A stretch of 32,096 nucleotides of DNA from Treponema sp. (GTDB lineage: Bacteria; Spirochaetota; Spirochaetia; Treponematales; Breznakiellaceae): NCBI GenBank assembly GCA_031276815.1, contig JAISMJ010000124.1:1-32096 (forward strand). Reading direction: 5' to 3'. The translations under genes were made by a program, and so were the position numbers. Position 1 is the first letter of the stretch. Every line of letters begins with the position of its first letter. A model generated the notes under the pieces. That model ran no database searches and was not told the origin of the DNA. It worked only from the letters and a program-made list of their open reading frames with translations. This document shows positions 25,776 to 32,096 of this stretch, piece by piece.

Positions 25776-27369
25776 TGAACAGAATAATAAAAATATTCCG
25801 GAGGTTGGGCAGTTCCTCTCAAGCGGTCCCGTATACGGGCTGCTCGCCCTGTATATACCGTTATCGCTGCTTGCAACCGCTGTCTTTCTTACTGCCGAAA
25901 TGCTGCCCGTCGCCTTTCCAAGCCTGCGTATACTGATAAGCGGTTTTTTGTCCGGCATCGCCGCTTCCGTGTATTATGATCTCATCCGTGATACGGTAAC
26001 AAACCATACGGCCCATACGGCGGCTCACCTGCGCGGCGGCATAGCCGTGGCTGCGCTCGCCTACCTGCTGGTCTCGCTAGGCGGTTTCCCGCTTCCGTTA
26101 GCGCGCCGTTTTTTCCCAAGCCTCGCCAATCTGCTCGCCGCTTTTGCGGCTGTATACGTCTGGGCAATGGTTATTTTTCTTAAACAGATATTCCGGGGAC
26201 TGTACCGGTTTGACCTGTACATGGAACGCTATACGGACGAAGAACTGCAAAAAAAACTTGCGGAGGATGCGGCGGTCATACATATCGCCTCTCTTGACGC
26301 CATAAAAAACGTCTGTCTTCCCCAGCTTGTTGTGTTGGGGCTTTCCGTCATGCTCTATACGGCGTTTAGGAGAACGCTGCCGCCGCCGCTCGCCGTATTC
26401 CTGCTGTCTAGCGCGGTAAGCGCGGTTTGTATAGGGGGCTTTCTTTCCCTGATGAAACAAACGTGGTATTTCGCAAGTGAAGGCATGACGATTCCCCTAC
26501 GCCTCCGCCTCAAACGGCTTATGGGGATCGCGGTTTTAGCCGCGGCAGCCTGCGCTCTTGCGGCGGGACTTGCCTCAAACAAGAGTCTGATTCCCCTGTC
26601 CCTTATTGCCCGTTTCTTCCAATGGCTGTTCAGTGTGTTTAAGAGACCGGCTCCCGCTGTCCCGCGCGCGGTTCATCAGCCGGAACCCGTTGAGACGCCG
26701 CCTGTTATGGAAAAACCTTTTTTTGAGGGCATGGAAGAAACTGCGCCGTGGGAAGGGTGGAAATACGTACAATACGGCTTCATCGCCCTGCTTGCCTTTG
26801 GCTGTATGTGGTTTATGATAAAACCATTTTTTGAACGGCGAATGCTCCATTCCCGCTTTTCTACCCGTCTGCGATTCCTATTCACGAGCTGGATGCAAGG
26901 ATTGAAATGGGCGCTGCTGTCACTGCTTTCCGTGTTCACCGGAGGCGGCGCTTCTCTTAAAATCAACAGAAAAAAGAAGGCGGACATCTCCCGCATATCC
27001 GATCAACTGGAAACCGTCTATCCGGCAGCGAAAACCAAGGAAATGCGGCGGAATATCAGCCTGTTTGCCCGGCTCATCGTGTGGGGCTATGAAGTCTGCG
27101 GCGTGACATGGAAGCCGTCTCATGCGCCCGGCGAATTTTGCTCCCTGCTTGCCGCCGCGGTTTTCACAAGCGCTTCCGCGCCGCCGGATACCGGCTCAAG
27201 CCGCGCCGCCGAACATGAAACGAATCGTAACGCATCCGCCGCAAGCGTTATCCGTTGCGGCGTTCTTTTTGAGCAAACGCTCTATTCAGGTAAAAGCCTT
27301 ACCCAAGCGGAACAGGATGAATTTAATGATGTGGTAGCGGGTATTACACAAGGCGACTCATCGGCATAG
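25762..27369 (+). CDS. Polytopic membrane protein with DUF4129-like C-terminus
   Basis: This is a 535-residue membrane protein. Hydrophobic segments lie near 22-48, 52-72, 90-112, 120-142, 185-205, 208-232, 252-275 and 335-355. A Pro-rich linker (about 295-325) precedes the last of these. The cytoplasmic C-terminal part (about 420-525) contains L-F-E-Q-T-L-Y-S-G-K-S-L-T-Q-A-E, a pattern like the DUF4129 tail of transglutaminase-like membrane proteins. No transglutaminase Cys-His-Asp domain is visible, so only the membrane and tail parts are present. Overlap with the DUF58 gene by 14 nt indicates a shared complex or pathway. The convergent tRNA-Arg gene lies 30 nt downstream. Confidence 0.75.
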   Translation: MRSSDEQNNKNIPEVGQFLSSGPVYGLLALYIPLSLLATAVFLTAEMLPVAFPSLRILISGFLSGIAASVYYDLIRDTVTNHTAHTAAHLRGGIAVAALAYLLVSLGGFPLPLARRFFPSLANLLAAFAAVYVWAMVIFLKQIFRGLYRFDLYMERYTDEELQKKLAEDAAVIHIASLDAIKNVCLPQLVVLGLSVMLYTAFRRTLPPPLAVFLLSSAVSAVCIGGFLSLMKQTWYFASEGMTIPLRLRLKRLMGIAVLAAAACALAAGLASNKSLIPLSLIARFFQWLFSVFKRPAPAVPRAVHQPEPVETPPVMEKPFFEGMEETAPWEGWKYVQYGFIALLAFGCMWFMIKPFFERRMLHSRFSTRLRFLFTSWMQGLKWALLSLLSVFTGGGASLKINRKKKADISRISDQLETVYPAAKTKEMRRNISLFARLIVWGYEVCGVTWKPSHAPGEFCSLLAAAVFTSASAPPDTGSSRAAEHETNRNASAASVIRCGVLFEQTLYSGKSLTQAEQDEFNDVVAGITQGDSSA

Positions 27370-27399
27370 TACAGCGCGGGAACATTATGAAGAATAGTT

Positions 27400-27473
<74 letters not shown>

Positions 27474-27498
27474 AGGGTGTGTATATAGAAGTCAACTA

Positions 27499-27713
27499 TC
27501 CGCGGGTTTGCTACAGGATTTTCACTGCTGCTCCCAATAGCAGCCGCTGATCCTGTATCCATAGGCGTTCATTCCTGCCGCCGCAACAGTATCTCTTCTT
27601 GCATATACTGTACCTCATATTTTTGTAAAAGTCAAGAGGTATTGTTAGACAATCGCCCCATACGCTTTATATCCCAAAGCTAAAGCATTGGGTTGGACGG
27701 CGACTCCTTATAA
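27499..27713 (-). repeat. Dispersed 0.2-kb repeat, copy B (inverted)
   Basis: This is the reverse complement of copy A (23853-24060). It contains a nested inverted repeat: ACAGGAT (27513-27519) with ATCCTGT (27550-27556), and inside it GCTGCT (27527-27532) with AGCAGC (27539-27544). It lies 26 nt from the tRNA-Arg. The two copies enclose copZ, the DUF58 and DUF4129-type genes and the tRNA. Confidence 0.85.
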
Positions 27714-27744
27714 TAATAGCGATGATCCGCGCATGTTGTTTTAT

Positions 27745-27771
27745 TGAAGAATTCTAATTATCTGCCGATAA
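27745..27771 (+). promoter_or_regulatory. Sigma-28 (FliA)-type promoter of flgN-flgK-flgL
   Basis: GCCGATAA (27764-27771) is a perfect match to the flagellar sigma-28 -10 consensus. TGAAGAAT (27745-27752), 11 bases upstream, matches TAAAGTTT at five of eight positions. The flgN ATG is 17 bases after the -10 element, which leaves a very short leader. Confidence 0.75.
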
Positions 27772-27788
27772 TTTGAAAGAGGAAGTGT

Positions 27789-28376
27789 ATGGAAGAGGAA
27801 AGCGCTGTGGAAATCGTAGAGAAAGCAGCCGAAGAAAATACGGCGAAAATCGCCGGTTGCGGCGTGTTATGCGGCGTGGATTGCAACGAAAACAATACAT
27901 TTGAACAAAAACGCGCGGCGCTGAAACAGGAAGATGAACTTTTGCAAAAAATCATCGAAACCCAGTCAGCCGTGAGAAATGCGGTACTCAAAAGGGAATG
28001 GACGGATTTTGAGACGCTTAACGGTGAGCTTGAAGCCTACAAGGAACAATTTGAGGCGCTGGAAGCGGAACGGCTTGCGCTTTTTGGGACCGTTCCGGAT
28101 GCTGAAGGTAAGACGCCTCATTTTTACACGATGGTTTCCCGTCTGCCTGAAGATGAGCGCGAAGACCTGTCTGAGCTGTACCGAAGCATCAAGGACCGCG
28201 CGCTTAAAGTCCAAATCGCAAACGAGGCGTTGTTGCTCTATCTCACGGAAGCGCGTTCTACGGTGGGTGATTTTATGAAAGCCGCTTTTCCTGACCGCAA
28301 GGGTGGGGTATATTCAAGACAGGGAAGAAAAGTTTCATCAGACATGCGGTCTCTGGTTTTGGATCAGATTTTATAG
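27789..28376 (+). CDS. flgN: FlgN-like flagellar export chaperone
   Basis: The 195-residue, mostly helical, acidic protein is encoded directly before flgK, the usual place of FlgN, which binds the C-termini of FlgK and FlgL and guides them to the export apparatus. The core (about 35-170) has the long amphipathic helices of the family (L-K-Q-E-D-E-L-L-Q-K-I-I, L-E-A-Y-K-E-Q-F-E-A-L-E), and the tail G-G-V-Y-S-R-Q-G resembles other FlgN ends. The first 35 residues contain three Cys (C-G-V-L-C-G-V-D-C) that are not a usual FlgN feature. AAGAGGAA precedes the ATG. Assignment is largely by context and helix pattern. Confidence 0.8.
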   Translation: MEEESAVEIVEKAAEENTAKIAGCGVLCGVDCNENNTFEQKRAALKQEDELLQKIIETQSAVRNAVLKREWTDFETLNGELEAYKEQFEALEAERLALFGTVPDAEGKTPHFYTMVSRLPEDEREDLSELYRSIKDRALKVQIANEALLLYLTEARSTVGDFMKAAFPDRKGGVYSRQGRKVSSDMRSLVLDQIL

Positions 28377-28394
28377 GTTGTATAGGAGAAAACA

Positions 28395-30284
28395 GTGACA
28401 TCAACATTTACCGGCATTGAGATCGGAAAACGCGCAGTAAACGTACATGAGCAAGCGATCAACACTACAGGGCATAATCTCTCAAACGCCTCGACAGAAG
28501 GATATTCACGGCAGCGAATAGAATTGTCCGCTTTTGAACCGATCTACCTGCCGGGCTTAAACCGTAAGCAAACCGCCGGACAAATAGGGCAAGGCGTGGT
28601 GATCCAGCGTATTGAACGGGTGCGGGACCAGCTCCTTGACAGGCGCATCGCGGCGCAAGCCGGTAACGAAGGGTATTGGTCTACCCGCGACCCGTATGTA
28701 CGGATGCTTGAACAGGTGTATCTTGAACCCGGTGAGAATTCCATCCGCGGCAAAATGGACAGCTTTTGGGATTCATGGCAGGAGCTTGCCACGTATCCTT
28801 CTGATACCGCGCCCAGAAACGCGGTTATTGAACGGGGCAGAACGCTGGTTGACGCCATCCATGAGCGGTACGGCAGTCTGAAAGGCTTGCAGGATATGGT
28901 TGATGAGGACATTACCCTCCGTATCCAGCAGGTGAATAAACTTTCCAGCGAAATTGCGGAACTTAACCGCGATATTCAGCGGGTGCGGGCGCAAGGCGAT
29001 AATCCCAATGATCTGCTCGACCGCCGCGATCTTCTGGCGGACCGGCTTTCTTCCTATATTGATATTACGATTGACACCCGTGATCCCGATGAATATATGA
29101 TACACACCAGCGGCATGGCGCTTGTGCAAGGCTCTATCGGGCGGCAATTTGCGCTTGAGCCTGCGCCGGCATTGCCGGACGGTACTCAAGGCTATTCGCA
29201 GATCACGTGGGCGGACACGGGCGAAAACATTCATTTCCGCAGTGGCAGCGTTGCCGCGCTGATTGATCTCCGCGATGAGACCATTCAAGAGGAAATTCAG
29301 ACGATTGATTCCATGACCATACACTTTATTGATCTTGTAAACGAAGTTCACCGTAAAGCGTACGGACTGAATGGCAGCACCGGACAAGATTTCTTTACCG
29401 AACACCGCTTCGTTACCAATGTGAACGGCAATTATGACCGTAACGGCGATGGGGAGTACGATTCCACCTATCTTTTCCGTATTAACGGCGTGAATAAACT
29501 GGAAGAACGGGAGCAGATTGGGCTTGAAGGCGCCATAACCCTGTCCGCCGGAGACGGTACCGTGGATGTGCTTTACTACCCCACGGATACGGTTGCCGAT
29601 GTGGTTTCCCGCATCAACAATTCCGGCGCCGATGTTACCGCCCGTTTGAACCGCGATGGATTCTTAACTCTTAAAGGCGCGCCTACGGGCAACGCGGATA
29701 CGCCGGATTTTGTCATCAGACATATTGAGGATTCCGGACATTTCCTTACGGGATACGCGGGAGTTCTGAACGGCGGCGGCGCTGAAGGCGCGTATGATTG
29801 GGCTCAGTCCGATGCGGTTGGGGCGCTTCGGGGGAGCGCCGCTGATTTCTCGACAGCGCCGGTTGCCCATCCTTCCGGCTGGATCGAGGTGAATTCCGCG
29901 CTTGTCAAAGATCCGGCGTCCATTGCAGCCGGTTTTGGCGAGAACGGCAGAGCGGCTAACCCCGGCAACGGCGAGGCGGCTTTGGCTATCGCCTCTATAC
30001 GCAATACCGAAGTCATGGTCGGCAAGCAAGGCTCTTTTGATGACTATTTTGCAGACGCTGTCGGGCGCGTAGGTATTTTGGGCGAGCGGAGCGGACGTAT
30101 GCTTGAAACGCAGAACCTTATTATGAAGCAGCTCAACGACATGAGGCAATCCGTGTCGGGCGTTAATATGGATGAAGAGCTTGCCAATCTGCTCAAATAC
30201 CAGCATAGTTACGAGGCTGCGGCGCGTTACATCAATACGGTGAATTCCATGCTTGATGTGCTAATCAACCGGCTAGGAGTCTAA
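28395..30284 (+). CDS. flgK: Flagellar hook-associated protein 1
   Basis: FlgK joins hook to filament; in spirochaetes this happens in the periplasm. The N-terminus has N-T-T-G-H-N-L-S-N-A-S-T-E-G-Y-S-R-Q and the C-terminus V-N-M-D-E-E-L-A-N-L-L-K-Y-Q-H-S-Y-E-A-A-A-R. These coiled-coil ends are typical of rod, hook and hook-associated proteins. At 629 residues it has an ordinary spirochaete length with a variable middle. GTG 28395, preceded by TAGGAGA, is the start because the family motif follows at once. It is 18 nt after flgN and 60 nt before flgL. Confidence 0.96.
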   Translation: MTSTFTGIEIGKRAVNVHEQAINTTGHNLSNASTEGYSRQRIELSAFEPIYLPGLNRKQTAGQIGQGVVIQRIERVRDQLLDRRIAAQAGNEGYWSTRDPYVRMLEQVYLEPGENSIRGKMDSFWDSWQELATYPSDTAPRNAVIERGRTLVDAIHERYGSLKGLQDMVDEDITLRIQQVNKLSSEIAELNRDIQRVRAQGDNPNDLLDRRDLLADRLSSYIDITIDTRDPDEYMIHTSGMALVQGSIGRQFALEPAPALPDGTQGYSQITWADTGENIHFRSGSVAALIDLRDETIQEEIQTIDSMTIHFIDLVNEVHRKAYGLNGSTGQDFFTEHRFVTNVNGNYDRNGDGEYDSTYLFRINGVNKLEEREQIGLEGAITLSAGDGTVDVLYYPTDTVADVVSRINNSGADVTARLNRDGFLTLKGAPTGNADTPDFVIRHIEDSGHFLTGYAGVLNGGGAEGAYDWAQSDAVGALRGSAADFSTAPVAHPSGWIEVNSALVKDPASIAAGFGENGRAANPGNGEAALAIASIRNTEVMVGKQGSFDDYFADAVGRVGILGERSGRMLETQNLIMKQLNDMRQSVSGVNMDEELANLLKYQHSYEAAARYINTVNSMLDVLINRLGV

Positions 30285-30344
30285 TCCCACGCGAATGAGG
30301 GAACCTACGGTTAAACCTACGGTTATTTTATAGGAGTATGACAA

Positions 30345-31592
30345 ATGTTTAGAATTTCAACTAATATGCCAAATGACGACATGCAATACCGGTTACGCAG
30401 ACAGGAAGAGTCGCTTTCAAATATACAAGCAAAAATCGCGGGACAGACAAAATTCAACAACCTCCGTGATGATCCGCTTGCCGTATCCCATGCGGTACGC
30501 TACGAGTCGTATCTGTCGCGCCTTAACCGGTTTGAGAAAAATGTGCTGTACGCAAAAGAACATCTGAATCAGACGGACGCCTATTTGCGGCAGACGAATG
30601 ACGTGCTGCAACGTATCCGGGAGCTTGCGGTTCTGGGCGCTAACGGGATTTATACCGCAGAAGACATGCAAGCTATGGGCGTGGAAGTGAATGAACTTTT
30701 GAAGGAGCTGACAACTATTGCCAACGCCATAGGACCGGACGGAACCAAGGTTTTTGCGGGAGACAAGGCTTTTACTGAGCCGTTCCGCCTTATTGAAGGC
30801 AAGATTGACGATGGACAGGAGTCAATGGTGCTTGCGGTCGAATACCGCGGCTCGGGCGCTTCGCGGCGCGCCGAGACCGGAGACGGGGTATATATAAACC
30901 TTGACCTATCGGGAGGAGAGGCGTTCTGGGCGGAAAAGATGGTAATAATCTCGAATGTCGACGCCGCACAGTATGAAGTTACCGCTTCAGGCTCTTTCTT
31001 TGTTGACGGCGTTGAAATTCAGGTTACGCCCGGGGACAATCTTTCTTCGATTGTCGCCAAGATAAACGATTCTTCCGCGCCGGTTCAGGCGTCCATTGAT
31101 CCGGAGAAACATTCACTGATTATTGAAGGCACAAACCCCCACCTTATCCGTATGGAGGATGCCAATGGTTCAACCGTGTTGCAGGATTTGGGCGTCGTTG
31201 TTCCAAACGCCGTACAGGGCGCGCCGAATTGGAACACATCCGCGCAAGTTTCAGGCGGCTCCCTGTTCGACGCCGTTATTGATCTGCGGGATGCCTTCTA
31301 TCGCGGAGACAGCAATTTTATCGGCGGACGGGGTGTGGGTAGCATAGACCTCGCCTTGAACAACGTGCAAACGCGCCTTGTCGATGTCGGAAGCCGTGCG
31401 GAACGCGCTGAATCTACATGGAAACGGATAAACGCTGATATCCCGAATGTTACCGCGGCAATCGGCAGGGAAGCATCGCTTGACTTTACCGCCGCCGCGG
31501 TTGACTTGGGTATGATGGACTTTGCCCACAAAGCAGCCTTGCAAGCCGCTTCCAAGATTTTGCCGCAGACGCTGCTGAATTTCCTGAAATAA
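30345..31592 (+). CDS. flgL: Flagellar hook-associated protein 3
   Basis: The 415-residue flagellin-like protein completes the hook-filament junction. The N-terminal helix (M-F-R-I-S-T-N-M, then D-D-P-L-A-V-S-H-A-V-R-Y at about 45-56) and the C-terminal helix (D-F-T-A-A-A-V-D-L-G-M-M-D-F, about 382-395) are the conserved flagellin/FlgL ends. The middle carries the extra domain common in longer FlgL proteins. TAGGAG precedes ATG 30345. In several treponemes fliW and csrA follow flgL; neither is present before the window ends. Confidence 0.95.
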   Translation: MFRISTNMPNDDMQYRLRRQEESLSNIQAKIAGQTKFNNLRDDPLAVSHAVRYESYLSRLNRFEKNVLYAKEHLNQTDAYLRQTNDVLQRIRELAVLGANGIYTAEDMQAMGVEVNELLKELTTIANAIGPDGTKVFAGDKAFTEPFRLIEGKIDDGQESMVLAVEYRGSGASRRAETGDGVYINLDLSGGEAFWAEKMVIISNVDAAQYEVTASGSFFVDGVEIQVTPGDNLSSIVAKINDSSAPVQASIDPEKHSLIIEGTNPHLIRMEDANGSTVLQDLGVVVPNAVQGAPNWNTSAQVSGGSLFDAVIDLRDAFYRGDSNFIGGRGVGSIDLALNNVQTRLVDVGSRAERAESTWKRINADIPNVTAAIGREASLDFTAAAVDLGMMDFAHKAALQAASKILPQTLLNFLK

Positions 31593-31747
31593 ACGCGGAA
31601 CGGTACAAGAGCGCACACAGAAGCCGCTTTACATGGGCGCGGATATTTTTCAAATCTGTCATGTATGATAAGTCCCCTCACGGGAAACCATAATCAATAT
31701 ATAAAAAAGGTCATGTTAAACGTTTTCCATTAGTTGAACAGAGCTTC

Positions 31748-31771
31748 TTGGAGGAACACTCGTTCCTCCAA
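31748..31771. repeat. Perfect hairpin, ten-pair stem
   Basis: TTGGAGGAAC (31748-31757) and GTTCCTCCAA (31762-31771) with the four-base loop ACTC. No T-run follows on either strand, so it is not a classical terminator, but it could stabilise the 3' end of the flgL mRNA. Confidence 0.85.
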
Positions 31772-31837
31772 CATGCCCGCCCTATCCGATGCATCAACCG
31801 GCGCTTATCCCTCTTTATCTCTACCGTATAGTTTTTT

Positions 31838-31873
31838 CCCGATAGTATGTTTGTTCTCCTCTATACTATCGGG
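31838..31873. repeat. Perfect hairpin, eleven-pair stem
   Basis: CCCGATAGTAT (31838-31848) and ATACTATCGGG (31863-31873) enclose a 14-base loop. Six T precede it on the + strand, which is the wrong side for termination in either direction. Confidence 0.85.
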
Positions 31874-31958
31874 AAGGGCTTCCATGCGGGTATTGATGCC
31901 GGCGTCCGCCGAGTGCGAATCCAATTCCAGCACGCGGGCGGGCGCGTCCCGCCTTGTT

Positions 31959-32096
31959 TCATGCGATGACAACGTGTTGAATATCGCCCCGCGCCCCCAA
32001 GACGCCCGTTTCGCTCTGCCAGCGGACGGTACAGGACAGGAATTTGCCCTCCGCCTCCGGCGGCAGCTCCAGCGTCCACGGGTTACGGGTCATCAG
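31959..32096 (-). CDS. 3' end of a minus-strand gene, unknown function
   Basis: Reading from the window edge, 45 codons are open and end at TGA (31961-31959). The tail L-T-R-N-P-W-T-L-E-L-P-P-E-A-E-G-like pattern (L-M-T-R-N-P-W-T-L-E-L-P-P-E-A-E-G-K), then V-R-W-Q-S-E-T-G and I-Q-H-V-V-I-A, resembles C-termini of a beta-sandwich family of uncharacterised proteins seen in spirochaetes and Bacteroidetes. That similarity is from memory and not verified. The rest of the gene lies outside the window. Confidence 0.55.
   Translation of the reverse strand: MMTRNPWTLELPPEAEGKFLSCTVRWQSETGVLGARGDIQHVVIA

Larger units (their letters stand above)
31593..31958 (+). other. Gene-free stretch after flgL
   Basis: No gene is supported on either strand; ORFs here have no family features. 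It contains two perfect hairpins (31748-31771 and 31838-31873) and no evident T-run terminator for flgL. Position after flgL and before a convergent gene end suggests a shared 3' region. Confidence 0.6.

Noticed and set aside
31838-31873. Terminator for flgL or for the minus-strand gene
   Set aside because: The stem is perfect but the T-run lies before it on the + strand and reads as A after it on the minus strand.
31861-32079. Minus-strand ORF of 72 codons
   Set aside because: Another minus frame (31959-32096) gives a more protein-like tail that continues past the window edge and conflicts with this ORF.

Overview
The window looks like a spirochaete chromosome, most probably a Treponema-like, carbohydrate-rich host-associated lineage. 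This rests on gene content and protein style: flgN-flgK-flgL behind a sigma-28-type promoter, a divergent Rnf-type membrane complex, PTS beta-glucoside genes and DUF58/DUF4129-type genes. I could not run a database search, so the taxon is an inference.

Layout. (1) 1-2400 is accessory DNA: the 3' end of a sugar O-acetyltransferase, an unrecognised ORF running into a nine-copy 21-bp tandem repeat, a 50-bp scar of an IS5-like element, and a 5'-truncated carbohydrate-related gene. (2) 2438-3913 is gatB. (3) 4265-14776 reads as one long transcription unit ending at an intrinsic terminator: GH1 beta-glucosidase, DUF212/PAP2-like membrane protein, a 540-residue membrane protein, rnfC-rnfD-rnfG-rnfE-rnfA (stops and starts overlap by 1-4 nt), a GH57-like protein and a GT4 glycosyltransferase. 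The rnf block has no rnfB and has lost most of the residues that carry electrons in standard Rnf. The GH57-like protein lacks both catalytic carboxylates. (4) 15095-23106 is a beta-glucoside PTS locus: promoter, LicT-type RNA antiterminator site, licT, EIIBCA, a histidine phosphatase, two tandem 6-phospho-beta-glucosidases, a decayed second phosphatase copy and an HPr gene. (5) 23284-24060 is a scrapyard: an internally deleted IS5-like transposase, six 23-bp GC-rich repeats and a 0.2-kb dispersed repeat. (6) 24189-27369 is a copZ-like gene behind a cop-box-like dyad, followed by DUF58 and DUF4129-type membrane genes. An inverted second copy of the 0.2-kb repeat and a minus-strand tRNA-Arg(CCG) follow. 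(7) 27745-31592 is the flagellar hook-filament junction operon flgN-flgK-flgL. (8) The window ends in the 3' end of a minus-strand gene.

How the parts work together. The PTS locus should import and phosphorylate beta-glucosides (EIIBCA plus HPr), cleave them (two GH1 phospho-glucosidases) and autoregulate through LicT. Its control looks altered: both PRD2 histidines of LicT are missing, HPr has Lys at the Ser46 position, and the hairpin competing with the antiterminator covers the licT ribosome binding site instead of ending in a T-run. A nine-G tract in EIIBCA is a possible phase-variation switch.

The most unusual system is the Rnf-derived cluster with its extra 540-residue membrane partner. 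Its gene order and topology are kept, but its redox-centre residues are largely gone. All residue comparisons are by-eye alignments against remembered family motifs.
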